Below, piece by piece: positions 1-8,579 of a DNA stretch of 64,000 nt. Below the pieces are notes generated by a model that made no database searches, was not told where the DNA came from, and saw only the letters and a program-made list of their open reading frames with translations. This DNA comes from Solirubrobacter ginsenosidimutans (GTDB lineage Bacteria > Actinomycetota > Thermoleophilia > Solirubrobacterales > Solirubrobacteraceae). Positions within the stretch are counted from its first letter, which is position 1. Each line of letters opens with the position of its first letter. The DNA is taken from contig NZ_JAPDOD010000001.1 of the NCBI RefSeq assembly GCF_027587205.1, forward strand, positions 310,001 to 374,000, given 5' to 3'. The position numbers and the translations under genes are program-made.

Positions 1-1167
1 ACCGCCAAGTCGAGCCTGATCAGCGGCGCCGACCCGACGATCGCCCACGGCTACCACATCGGCGGCTACGCGAGCGGGCACCCGGCGATGCTGCCGGTGG
101 TCGACATCGTCGAGGTCGGAGCCGGCGGCGGCAGCATCGCGTGGGTCGACGAGGTCGGAGCGATGCGGGTGGGTCCGCGCAGCGCCGGTGCCGCTCCCGG
201 GCCGATCAGCTACGGCCGCGGCGGCACCGAGCCGACCGTCACCGACGCCAACGTCGTCCTCGGCCGGATCGGCGCGACGTCCTTCCTGGGCGGCGAGATG
301 CCGCTCGACGAGGCGGCCGCCTACGCCGGCATCGCCGAGCGCTTCGCGCCACTCGGCCTGGACCCCGTCGAGGCCGCCTCGGGCATCGTCCGCCTGGCCG
401 TGGCGAGCATGGTGCTCGCCGTGCGCGGGGTCTCGGTCGAGCGCGGCTACGACCCGCGCGACTTCGCCCTGCTGGCCCAGGGCGGCAACGGCCCGTTGCA
501 CGCGGTCGAGATCGCGCGCGAATTGTCGATCCCCACAGTGCTCGTCCCGCGCCTGCCCGCGATCTTCTCGGCCGTCGGCATGCTGATGGCAGACCTGCGG
601 CACGACTACGTCCAGACGCACTACACGGCGCTCGCCGCCGCCGACTTCGGCGAGCTGGCGGGGCGCTTCGACGAGCTCGTCGCGCTCGGCCGCGACCGCC
701 TGGCCGGCGAGGGCGTGGCGCCGGAGGCGATGAGCTTCGAGCGCTCGCTCGACCTGCGCTATGCGGGCCAGGAGTTCGCTTTGGCGATCCCGGTCTTCGA
801 GCTCGACCCGCGCAGGATCGCCGCGCGCTTCCACGAGGCGCACGAGCACCGCTACGGCTACGCCACGCCGGCCGAGGAGGTCGAGATGGTCAACCTGCGC
901 GTCGTCGCCCGCGGCGAGCGCGTGCATCCCGAGCTGCCGCCGAGCCGCGTCGGGCACGCGGACGCGCTGCTCGGCCGGCGGGCCGTGTACTTCTCCGACA
1001 CGCCGGTCGAGTGCCCGGTCTACGCGCGCGAGCGGCTGGCGATCGGGCAGCGGGTCGAAGGACCTGCGGTGATCGAGGAGACGACCTCGACCACGCTGCT
1101 GTGGCCGGGCGACGTGGCGACCGTCGCCCCCGGCGAAGAGCTGGTGATCGCCGTGGAGGCCGCATGA
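1..1167 (+). CDS. hyuA: Hydantoinase/oxoprolinase family protein, subunit A (5' end outside window)
   Basis: The reading frame is open from base 1, so only the C-terminal 388 residues are present and the true start lies upstream. The family (N-methylhydantoinase A, acetone carboxylase beta, 5-oxoprolinase N half) is an actin-like ATPase that activates a cyclic amide or ketone substrate for hydrolysis or carboxylation with subunit B. Visible family signatures are the glycine-rich VEVGAGGGSIAW segment, GAAPGPISYGRGG, the TVTDANVVLGRI motif, and the C-terminal barrel ending in a PAVIEETTSTT-like sequence. The stop overlaps the hyuB start as ATGA, so the two subunits are translationally coupled. 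Substrate cannot be told from sequence; family assignment is firm. Confidence 0.92.
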   Translation, partial: TAKSSLISGADPTIAHGYHIGGYASGHPAMLPVVDIVEVGAGGGSIAWVDEVGAMRVGPRSAGAAPGPISYGRGGTEPTVTDANVVLGRIGATSFLGGEMPLDEAAAYAGIAERFAPLGLDPVEAASGIVRLAVASMVLAVRGVSVERGYDPRDFALLAQGGNGPLHAVEIARELSIPTVLVPRLPAIFSAVGMLMADLRHDYVQTHYTALAAADFGELAGRFDELVALGRDRLAGEGVAPEAMSFERSLDLRYAGQEFALAIPVFELDPRRIAARFHEAHEHRYGYATPAEEVEMVNLRVVARGERVHPELPPSRVGHADALLGRRAVYFSDTPVECPVYARERLAIGQRVEGPAVIEETTSTTLLWPGDVATVAPGEELVIAVEAA

Positions 1168-2909
1168 CCGCGTCCAGTGACATCGGGGTCGACCCGATCA
1201 CGCTCGAAGTGCTGCGCAACGCGCTTCCCGCCGTCGCCAACGAGATGTCGCTGGACCTCCAGCGCTCCTCGTACAACATGATGATCTACGAGGTCGGCGA
1301 CTTCTCGTGCGCGATCCTCGCGCCCGACGGATCTCTGATCGCGCAGAACATGGGCGGCGTCTCGCACTTCGTCGCCGACCTCGGCGTGATCATCCGCGAC
1401 GGCGTCGAGCGCTTCGGCCCCGACGGCTTCGCGCCGGGCGACGTGATCCTCACCAACCACCAGCGCGTCGCCGGCCAGCACCTCAACAACATCGTCGTCT
1501 ACACGCCGATCTTCCACGCGCGGCGGCTGATCGCCTTCGCGGCGATCCGTGCGCACTGGGTCGACGTCGGCGGGATGTCGACCGGATTCGGCGCCTCAGG
1601 GCTCGCGTTCGACCCGTGGGGCGAAGGGCTCCAGCTCGACCAGCTCAAGGCGTGGGAGGCCGGCGTCCCCGACGAGAAGGTCCTCAAGCTGATCGCCGAC
1701 AACATCCGCTTCCCGGACTCCTCGCTCGGCGACCTGCGCTCGCAGGTGGCGGCCTGCCGGCTGGCCGAGCGCCGCCTGGCGGAGCTCTACGAGCGCTACG
1801 GCGCGGCCGTCGTCGAGGACGCGATCACCGCGATCTTCCACCAGACCGAGCAGCGCTGCCGGCGCGCGGTCGCAGCGATCCCCGACGGGGTCTACGAGGC
1901 CGAGAGCCACCTCGACGGCGACCCGAGCGAGCCGGAGCCGATCCGGGTCAAGGTCAAGGTGACGATCTCAGGCGGCGAGATGGAGATCGACCTCAGCGGC
2001 TGCTCGTCGCAGCGGCGCACCGGCGTCAACGGCCGCACGCTCGCGGGCGCGCTGGTGGCGTACAAGGCGCTCACCGCCCCGCTCGACGCCGTCAATGAGG
2101 GGTCGTTCGCCGCCGCGCGCGTGGTGATCCCCGAAGGCAACGTGATGATGGCGTCCTTCCCCGCGCCGATGGCGGGCTGGAGCCAGATCCTCCCGACGGT
2201 CGTGGACACCGTGTTCCGCGCGCTCGCCGACGGGATCCCCGACCGCGTCGCCGCGGGGCACTTCGGCATCCTCGGCATCCCGCTCGTGTTCTTCGGCTCC
2301 GACAACGGGCGCCGGTTCGTGTCGCAGAGCATCGAAGGCGGCGGGTGGGGTGGACGGCCCTTCGGCGACGGCGAGTCCGCGTCGGTCTCGATCTGCCAGG
2401 GCGACGTGCGCAACTCGCCGATCGAGAACATGGAGCTGAAGGTTCCGCTGCTGGTGGAGGAGCGGGCGCTGGTGCCCGACTCCGGCGGCGCGGGCCTGCA
2501 TCGCGGCGGCCTCGGCGTGAGCGTGCGGCTGCGCTCGCTCGCCGAAGGCCGCTGGAATCTGCGCCAGTCACGGCGCCGCAGCCTGCCGGCTTGGGGCCTG
2601 GAGGGAGGCTCCGACGGCGGCGGCTCGGACAACCTGATCCGCCGTCCGGGCGAGGACGAGTTCACGAGCGTCGACGCGGCCCACGTGCAGGCGCCGGCGC
2701 ACACCGTGGTGATCCAGACCAGCGCGGGCGGCGGCGGGTGGGGCTCGCCGCTCGAGCGTGACCCCGAGCGGGTCTTGGAGGACGTGCGCGAGGGCTACGT
2801 GTCCGCGCGCGCAGCAGAAGAGGAATACGGCGTCGTCCTGACGGACGGCGGCACGCAGGTCGATGCCGCGGCGACCGCGGCGCTCAGGAGCAGTAGGAGG
2901 AGAGTGTGA
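1164..2909 (+). CDS. hyuB: Hydantoinase/oxoprolinase family protein, subunit B
   Basis: A 581-residue protein of the HyuB family, the catalytic partner of HyuA. The N-terminus DPITLEVLRNALPAVANEM is the usual HyuB opening, followed by SLIAQNMGGVSHF and a DVILTNHQRVAGQHLNNI segment that matches the conserved region near the proposed metal site. The ATG at 1164 overlaps the hyuA stop in ATGA. A longer upstream reading frame in the same phase is only a shadow of hyuA. The end carries an AGGAGG that serves as the ribosome site for the following lipoprotein gene. The pair probably hydrolyses a cyclic amide imported by the ABC system encoded next; hydantoin, N-methylhydantoin or a lactam are all possible. 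Confidence 0.93.
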   Translation: MTASSDIGVDPITLEVLRNALPAVANEMSLDLQRSSYNMMIYEVGDFSCAILAPDGSLIAQNMGGVSHFVADLGVIIRDGVERFGPDGFAPGDVILTNHQRVAGQHLNNIVVYTPIFHARRLIAFAAIRAHWVDVGGMSTGFGASGLAFDPWGEGLQLDQLKAWEAGVPDEKVLKLIADNIRFPDSSLGDLRSQVAACRLAERRLAELYERYGAAVVEDAITAIFHQTEQRCRRAVAAIPDGVYEAESHLDGDPSEPEPIRVKVKVTISGGEMEIDLSGCSSQRRTGVNGRTLAGALVAYKALTAPLDAVNEGSFAAARVVIPEGNVMMASFPAPMAGWSQILPTVVDTVFRALADGIPDRVAAGHFGILGIPLVFFGSDNGRRFVSQSIEGGGWGGRPFGDGESASVSICQGDVRNSPIENMELKVPLLVEERALVPDSGGAGLHRGGLGVSVRLRSLAEGRWNLRQSRRRSLPAWGLEGGSDGGGSDNLIRRPGEDEFTSVDAAHVQAPAHTVVIQTSAGGGGWGSPLERDPERVLEDVREGYVSARAAEEEYGVVLTDGGTQVDAAATAALRSSRRRV

Positions 2910-3934
2910 TGGCCAGCACCAAGCACCGGTGGGCCGTGCTCGCGACGACGATCGCCGCCTCGGCCGCCGTCGCCGCGTGTGGATCGTCGAGCGACTCGTC
3001 GTCAGGTGGCGGCGGGTCGAGCGGCGCCACCGCCACGATCACCGTCGGCATCCCGACCGACGACGCGAGCTACGCGCCGCTGTACCTGGCGGAGGACCGC
3101 GACCTGTTCGCCAAGTACCACGTCAAGGTCAAGCCCGTCGTCTTCAAGGGCGGCGCGGACCTCGCCAAAGCGGTGGCCGGCGGGTCCGTCGACGTCGCGG
3201 TCAGCGCGCTCTCGGAGATGCTGCTGGCGGTCCAGCAGCACCAGGCGATGAAGGCGTTCTGGGGCGGCTATAACCAGACCACGTTCGCGTGGTTCGGGCA
3301 GAAGGGGCTGACGTCGGTGGAAGCCGGCAAGGGCAAGAAGTGGGGCGTCACGAAGATCGGTTCCTCGACGGACTTCCTCACCCGTTACCTCTTCAAGCAG
3401 CACGGCATCAACCCGACCAACGGCGCCAAGGTCATCGGCGTCGGCAGCTCCGCCGCGCAGATCGCGGCGCTGAAGGCCAAGCAGGTCGACGCCACCAGTG
3501 CGTCCAACCTGACCGCCTACCAGCTCGAGGACCAGGGCTTCCCGGTGCTCGCCAAGCAGAGCGACTTCGCCAAGGAGTACCCGAACCACGTCGCCTACGC
3601 CAAGGAGTCCTACCTCCAGCAGCACCGGACCGACGTCCAGCACCTGCTGCAGGGGATGATCGCCGGCTTCGAGCTCGCCAAGTCCGACCCGAAGGCCGCC
3701 GCCGACGCGCTCGTCAAGCACATGCACGTGTCACCGCAGAACGCGCAGCGCGCCTACACCGACAACGTGGGCGGCTGGTACGCCGACGGCCGCCTCCCGG
3801 GCGCCGCCGACATGAATGTCTTCTGGCAGATCGGCGTCCTCAACGGCCAGTGGCCGAAGGCGATGCCCGAGTCCCAGTGGCTCGACAAGTCCTTCATCGA
3901 CTCCCAGGCGAAGTGGAAGGGCGCGACCGCGTGA
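2909..3934 (+). CDS. ABC transporter substrate-binding lipoprotein (NMT1/SsuA/TauA type)
   Basis: A 341-residue periplasmic-binding-type lipoprotein. The N-terminus has a basic start (MASTKHR), a hydrophobic stretch and a lipobox ending AAC, so the mature protein should be lipid-anchored outside the membrane. The mature part opens with ITVGIPTDDASYAPLYLAEDRDLF, typical of the SsuA/THI5/NMT1 family that binds sulfonates, nitrate, pyrimidine precursors or aromatic acids. ATG 2909 is chosen because AGGAGG at 2895-2900 lies 8 nt upstream; a GTG three bases earlier is possible. It overlaps the hyuB stop by one base (TGATG). It should capture the operon's substrate for the two permeases and ATPase that follow. 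Confidence 0.9.
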   Translation: MASTKHRWAVLATTIAASAAVAACGSSSDSSSGGGGSSGATATITVGIPTDDASYAPLYLAEDRDLFAKYHVKVKPVVFKGGADLAKAVAGGSVDVAVSALSEMLLAVQQHQAMKAFWGGYNQTTFAWFGQKGLTSVEAGKGKKWGVTKIGSSTDFLTRYLFKQHGINPTNGAKVIGVGSSAAQIAALKAKQVDATSASNLTAYQLEDQGFPVLAKQSDFAKEYPNHVAYAKESYLQQHRTDVQHLLQGMIAGFELAKSDPKAAADALVKHMHVSPQNAQRAYTDNVGGWYADGRLPGAADMNVFWQIGVLNGQWPKAMPESQWLDKSFIDSQAKWKGATA

Positions 3935-4776
3935 CGCCGCAGACGCCGCTCGCCGCGTCGCCGCCCGCGGCGACGCGGGCCGGCGCCGCCTCGCACCTGA
4001 CGGTCCGCGACGTCGCCATCACCTACCCGGCCCACGCCGGCAAGCCGGCCTACACGGCGGTCGACGGCGTCGACCTGCAGGTCGACGCCGGTGAGTTCGT
4101 GACCGTCGTGGGGCCGAGCGGCTGCGGCAAGAGCACGCTGCTGCTGGCGATCGACGGGCTCGTCAAGCCGTCGCGCGGCGAGATCGCGCTGGGCGGCAAG
4201 GCCGTGACCGGCCCGGGGCCCGACCGGGCGATGGTCTTCCAGGAGTTCGGCCTGCTGCCGTGGCGATCGGTCCAGCGCAACGTCGAGCTCGGGATGGAGC
4301 TCAACAAGCGCTCCGACCGTGAGGCGAAGGCGCGCGAGCTGATCCGGCTCGTCGGCCTCGAGGGCTTCGAGCGCCACCACCCGCACGAGTTGTCGGGCGG
4401 TATGCGCCAGCGGGTCGGGATCGCGCGAGCGCTGGCGGTCGACCCCGACGTGCTGCTGATGGACGAGCCGTTCGGCGCCCTGGACGCGCAGACGCGCGAG
4501 ATCATGGCCGAGGAGCTGCTGAAGATCTGGGATCAGCGGCGGACGACCGTGGTGTTCGTCACGCACGGCATCGACGAGTCGATCTACCTCGCCGACCGCG
4601 TCGTCGTGATGGGCGCGAAGCCAGGGCGGATCCTCGAGACGATCGAGATCGACCTGCCCCGCCCGCGCACGCCCGACGTCCGGGCCACGCCCGAGTTCCA
4701 GGCCTATCGCGCACGGATCTCGGCGTTGCTGTTCGGGCAGACGATCGACGAGCGCCGCGTGCAGGATCTGTCATGA
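3931..4776 (+). CDS. ABC transporter ATP-binding protein (SsuB/TauB type)
   Basis: A 281-residue nucleotide-binding subunit. Walker A is GPSGCGKST, the Q-loop sits in MVFQEFGLLPWRSV (the LLPW form is characteristic of NitT/TauT importers), the signature is LSGGMRQR, Walker B is VLLMDEPFGALDAQT and the H-loop is VFVTHGIDES. It starts with GTG overlapping the previous stop (GTGA). It powers the importer formed with the two downstream permeases. The unusual feature is an Ala/Pro-rich N-terminal extension of about 20 residues before the ABC fold. Confidence 0.95.
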   Translation: MTPQTPLAASPPAATRAGAASHLTVRDVAITYPAHAGKPAYTAVDGVDLQVDAGEFVTVVGPSGCGKSTLLLAIDGLVKPSRGEIALGGKAVTGPGPDRAMVFQEFGLLPWRSVQRNVELGMELNKRSDREAKARELIRLVGLEGFERHHPHELSGGMRQRVGIARALAVDPDVLLMDEPFGALDAQTREIMAEELLKIWDQRRTTVVFVTHGIDESIYLADRVVVMGAKPGRILETIEIDLPRPRTPDVRATPEFQAYRARISALLFGQTIDERRVQDLS

Positions 4777-5579
4777 CCGCGATCGCTGCACCCGCGGCGG
4801 TGCGCGCCCGCATTCGCTTCGGAAGCGAGCGCGTGTGGCTGCCGGTCGCGGGGATCCTCGCCGCGCTGGTCGTGTGGCAGCTGCTCAGCGGCGCGCGCTT
4901 CCTCGGGATCTGGACGACCTACATCTCCAACCCCGCCGACGCGCTGTCCGCGGGGTGGACGATGACCACCAGCGGCGAGCTGTGGACGAACGCGAAGGGC
5001 TCGCTCACCGCGTTCGCGATCGGCTTCCTGCTGTCGGTGGCGGTCGGCATCCCGGTCGGGATGCTGATGGGCTGGAACGCGACCGCGCGGCAGCTGCTCG
5101 AGCCGCCGATGATGGCGCTCAACGCGATGCCACGGCTGGCGCTGTTGCCGGTGATCGTGGTGTGGCTGGGGATCGGCGTGAAGTCGACCGTCGTGGTCGT
5201 CTTCCTCGACGCCGTGATCCCGGTGATCGTCAACGGCATGGCGGGCATCCGCGACGTCGACACCAAGCTCGTGCAGGTCGCGCGCTCGTTCGGCGCGCGC
5301 GGGCTCGAGCTCTTCAGGAAGATCCTGCTGCCGGCGTCGCTGCCCGCGATCCTCACCGGTGTGCGGCTCGCCGTCTCGCGCGGCGTGCTGGGCGTGATCG
5401 TCGCCCAGCTGTACGTCTCGACGGTCGGCATCGGCACGCTGATCTCCAACTACGGCCAGGAGTTCCAGGTCGACCAGGTGATCTTCCTCGTCGGGCTCGT
5501 CTCGGTCTTCGCCTACGTCGTCAATCTCGCGCTGGCGCGCCTGGAGCGCCGGTTCGAAGGCTGGAGGGCCGCGCCATGA
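4773..5579 (+). CDS. ABC transporter permease (SsuC/TauC type)
   Basis: A 268-residue inner-membrane permease with about six hydrophobic segments and the BPD_transp_1 EAA-like loop seen as VQVARSFGARGLELFRKILLPASLPAI, the contact site for the ATPase. The start ATG overlaps the stop of the ATPase gene (ATGA). Together with the next gene it forms a heterodimeric channel; most NitT/TauT systems use one permease gene as a homodimer, so two different permeases in one operon is less usual. Confidence 0.93.
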   Translation: MTAIAAPAAVRARIRFGSERVWLPVAGILAALVVWQLLSGARFLGIWTTYISNPADALSAGWTMTTSGELWTNAKGSLTAFAIGFLLSVAVGIPVGMLMGWNATARQLLEPPMMALNAMPRLALLPVIVVWLGIGVKSTVVVVFLDAVIPVIVNGMAGIRDVDTKLVQVARSFGARGLELFRKILLPASLPAILTGVRLAVSRGVLGVIVAQLYVSTVGIGTLISNYGQEFQVDQVIFLVGLVSVFAYVVNLALARLERRFEGWRAAP

Positions 5580-6337
5580 GGTTGCGACCGATACTGCTCG
5601 GCGCGCTCTCGTTCGCCGTGATCCTGGGCTTCTGGCAGGCGATCGTCGAGCTCGGCGTCGTCGACCCGTTCCTCGTCGCGAGCCCGTCGCGGGTCGCGTC
5701 GGCGCTCTGGGATCAGGCGACCGCGGGGCTGCTGTGGGACAACGTGCGCGCGAGCTTCGTCGAGCTGATCATCGGGCTCGCGCTGGCGACGCTGGTCGGC
5801 CTCCCGCTCGGGCTCGCGATCGGCTGGTACCGGCGCGTGAGCCTCGCGATCGAGCCGCTCGTGTGGCTCCAGTACTCGGCGCCGATCATCGCGCTGTATC
5901 CGATCTTCACGCTGATGTTCGGGCTCGGCGCCAAGGCCGTGATCGCGATGACGTTCCTGCTCACGGTGTCGCCGATCATCATCAACACGTCGCGCGGCGT
6001 GCGCAGCGTCGACGCGAAGCTCGTGCAGGTCACGCGCTCGTTCGGCGCCGGCGATCGGCAGCTGTTCGCGAAGGTGATCCTGCCGGCGTCGCTGCCTTTG
6101 GTGATGGCGGGCATGCGGCTGGCGGTCGGTCGCGCGCTGATCGGCGTCGCCGTCGGCGAGCTGTTCGCCGGGACGTCGGGGCTCGGGTGGAGCGTTTCCT
6201 ACTACGGCGGCGTGCTCAAGACGACCGACATGCTCGCGTCGGTGATCGTCATCGGCGCGCTCGGCGTGCTGCTCACCTCAGCGGTGGGGATGCTCGAACG
6301 CCGTCTCGACTCGTGGCGCGTGGAGGTGTCGGCATGA
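5576..6337 (+). CDS. ABC transporter permease (second, SsuC/TauC type)
   Basis: A 253-residue permease paralogous to its neighbour, with an N-terminal membrane segment, several further hydrophobic helices and the coupling loop VQVTRSFGAGDRQLFAKVILPASLPLV. It overlaps both neighbours by ATGA. The two permeases share the ILLPASLP/VILPASLP motif but differ elsewhere, which fits a heterodimeric translocation pore. Confidence 0.93.
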   Translation: MRLRPILLGALSFAVILGFWQAIVELGVVDPFLVASPSRVASALWDQATAGLLWDNVRASFVELIIGLALATLVGLPLGLAIGWYRRVSLAIEPLVWLQYSAPIIALYPIFTLMFGLGAKAVIAMTFLLTVSPIIINTSRGVRSVDAKLVQVTRSFGAGDRQLFAKVILPASLPLVMAGMRLAVGRALIGVAVGELFAGTSGLGWSVSYYGGVLKTTDMLASVIVIGALGVLLTSAVGMLERRLDSWRVEVSA

Positions 6338-7440
6338 GGGATCGCGTGGGGAGGGAGCGACTTTCGGCCGCGCGAGCGGCCGTCGTCGCGGCGGAGCTGG
6401 ACGTCGCGCTGGTGTGCGGCAGCGGGCGCCATCACTTCATCGGCGCGAACCTCGCATGGTGGTTCTCCGGCGTGCGCCAGCTGGGGCGCGACATGGTCGT
6501 CGCGGTGCCGGCGTCGGGCGACCCGGTGCTGCTGGTGACGCCGAGCTGGGACGTGCAGCGGGTCTCACGCCGCAGCTGGATCGCCGACGTGGTGGGGGTG
6601 GACGACGTGGCCTCCGCCGTGGGCGGGCTGCTGCGCTCGCGTGGATGGAAGCGGGTGGGGGTGGCCGGGCGCGATGCGGCCTCGCCGGCGGTGGCGGCGG
6701 CGCTTTGCGAGGCTCGCGACGTCGTGTTGCCGACGGGCCACGACGAGTGGTCGCTGGCGTGCATCGAGCGTGCCGTCGGGATCGCCGAGGCCGGCTACCG
6801 GCACCTCGTGGCCACGGCGCGCCCGGGCATGCGTGAGTACGCGCTGGCCGCGGAGGCCGACGCCCACATGCGCGAGCTGGGCGCCGACGACAACTTCCTG
6901 CTGATCTCCGCCTCGCAGCACAACCGGGCGGTGCACGCGCCGACCGATCGGGTGCTCGAACGCGGCGACGTGCTGCTGGGCGAGATCTCACCGAGCGTCG
7001 ACGGGCAGTTCGCGCAGATCTGCCGCAGCGCGACGATCGGGGAGCCGGACGCGCGGGTGGAGCGGGCGTACGACATCTTGCGCGAGGCGTTTGACGCGGG
7101 ATTGGCGGCGGCCGGCCCGGGAGTGGGAGTGCCCGAGGTGGCGGCGGCGGTCAACGCGGTCGTGGCCTCCTACGGCTACGAGCGCTACACACGCCCGCCG
7201 TACATGCGCACGCGCGGCCACGGCACCGGCCTGGCGCCGCTCGTCCCGGCCGACGTGTCCGATCGCTCCGACGTGGTCTTGGCGCCCGGGATGGCGTTCG
7301 TCCTGCACCCCAACCAGTACTTCCCGGACGCCGGGTATCTGCTCTACGGCGAGCACGTCGTGATCGAGCCGGGCGGTGCCCGCGCGCTCTCGGCGGGGCC
7401 GGCGTCGATCGAGTCGACGGACGCGCGGGTGGCGGCATGA
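6334..7440 (+). CDS. M24 (creatinase/aminopeptidase P-like) protein without the usual metal ligands
   Basis: A 368-residue protein with the two-domain creatinase/prolidase layout: an N-terminal alpha/beta domain (to about residue 135) and a C-terminal pita-bread domain. RTRGHGTGL preserves the family's conserved His. The other metal positions are changed: the region normally reading D-x-G and D-I-T-R is VDGQFAQICRS, and the usual EPG near the end is LHPNQYF. This resembles non-metal members such as creatinase rather than peptidases, so a C-N bond-cleaving or lyase activity on a small molecule is more likely than peptide cleavage. Creatinase's own catalytic Glu is also not in place, so the reaction is unknown. 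ATGA overlaps on both sides tie it to the importer. Confidence 0.8.
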   Translation: MRDRVGRERLSAARAAVVAAELDVALVCGSGRHHFIGANLAWWFSGVRQLGRDMVVAVPASGDPVLLVTPSWDVQRVSRRSWIADVVGVDDVASAVGGLLRSRGWKRVGVAGRDAASPAVAAALCEARDVVLPTGHDEWSLACIERAVGIAEAGYRHLVATARPGMREYALAAEADAHMRELGADDNFLLISASQHNRAVHAPTDRVLERGDVLLGEISPSVDGQFAQICRSATIGEPDARVERAYDILREAFDAGLAAAGPGVGVPEVAAAVNAVVASYGYERYTRPPYMRTRGHGTGLAPLVPADVSDRSDVVLAPGMAFVLHPNQYFPDAGYLLYGEHVVIEPGGARALSAGPASIESTDARVAA

Positions 7441-8579
7441 TCACGATGCACAACGTCGTCAAGCGCGGGCGCACCGCGTGGGACCGCGCGCTGTTGCCGG
7501 AGGACGAGTACGGCGAGCGGGTGCGGTTGGTGCGAGAGGCGATGGCGCGTGAGGGGATCGACGCGCTCGTCGGCATCGGCCACACCGCGTCCTACGGCTC
7601 GCTCACGTACCTGACGGGCAACGTCCCGCCGCTCGGGTGGATGGCGGTGGTGTTGGGTCGCGAGTCGGGGCCGTGTCTGGTCACGGGAGGTGGCTCGCGC
7701 GACCTGCCGTTCCTGAGTACGCAGACGTGGATCGGGGATATCCGGCCGAGCGCGAGCCTGTTCACCGGGCCCGCCGAGGTCGTGGCGCAGGCGGTCGAGG
7801 AGATGGTCGGGTCCGGCGGCACGATCGCGCTCGCCGGCGCACGCGAGAACCTTGCCGTGGAGGCATATCGCGAGCTGCTCGCCGCGCTGCCCGGCCGTGC
7901 GCCGGCCGACGGCGACGCGCTGCTCGCGCCGCTGCGCGCGGTCAAGCGTCCGCGGGAGCTCGTCGCACAGGCGCGGGCGCAGGAGATCGCCCACGCCGCG
8001 GTCGACGCCGCGCTGGATGCGTGGGAGGCGGGTGCGCCGAACGCCATCGCGCTCCTGGTCGCCGAGCGCGAGGCGCGGCTGCGCGGTGCGCGTGACGTCC
8101 GCGTGCTCGGGACCCTGGCGGGACCGTGGCTGGAGCCGGTCGAGGACGTCTCAGACGTTCGGCTCTCCCACCTGGGACTGACCTGCGCCGTGGAATGCGT
8201 CGGCTATTGGGGTCAGGCGTGCGGTGACAGCGGCTCCTCGCTGAGCCCGGCGCGCCGCGCCGTCGACGCGATGACGGTGCTCGTCCGCGCCGGCGTGCCG
8301 GTTGCCGAGCTCGCCGATGCTGTGGAAGGTGTCGAGCTCGCCTACGGTCTCGGCGGGGCGATCGGCCTCGGGCTGGACGAGGCGCCGCGGGTGTGGGCGG
8401 GGAGCGACGAGACCTTCGTCGAAGGTGCTGTCGTCGCGCTCCAGGCCTTCGCGGTGGACGGCGACGCGCTGACCTGCGCGGGTGAAACGCTCGTCGTCGG
8501 CCGCGACGAGGGCGTCCCGCTCGTCGAAAGCAAGCTTGATCGGGCACAGCCCGAAGAAGTTGACGTTCGTCGAGCATGA
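7437..8579 (+). CDS. M24-like protein, second copy, metal site absent
   Basis: A 380-residue protein related in layout to the preceding gene. Its N-terminal creatinase-type domain is recognisable (EYGERVRLVREAMAREGIDALVGIG and the YLTGN motif), followed by an alpha-helical linker and a degenerate C-terminal pita-bread domain. I see no D/D/H/E/E metal set: the region near YWGQACGDSGSSLSP holds none of the normal ligands and the glycine-rich AYGLGGAIGLGLDE replaces the GHG loop. It may act as a heteromeric partner of the upstream M24 protein or as a separate non-metal hydrolase. It is joined to both neighbours by ATGA overlaps. Confidence 0.7.
   Translation: MITMHNVVKRGRTAWDRALLPEDEYGERVRLVREAMAREGIDALVGIGHTASYGSLTYLTGNVPPLGWMAVVLGRESGPCLVTGGGSRDLPFLSTQTWIGDIRPSASLFTGPAEVVAQAVEEMVGSGGTIALAGARENLAVEAYRELLAALPGRAPADGDALLAPLRAVKRPRELVAQARAQEIAHAAVDAALDAWEAGAPNAIALLVAEREARLRGARDVRVLGTLAGPWLEPVEDVSDVRLSHLGLTCAVECVGYWGQACGDSGSSLSPARRAVDAMTVLVRAGVPVAELADAVEGVELAYGLGGAIGLGLDEAPRVWAGSDETFVEGAVVALQAFAVDGDALTCAGETLVVGRDEGVPLVESKLDRAQPEEVDVRRA

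Noticed and set aside
141..1163. N-terminal extension of hyuB in the same frame
   Set aside because: Overlaps hyuA completely and lacks similarity; the HyuB family begins at 1164.
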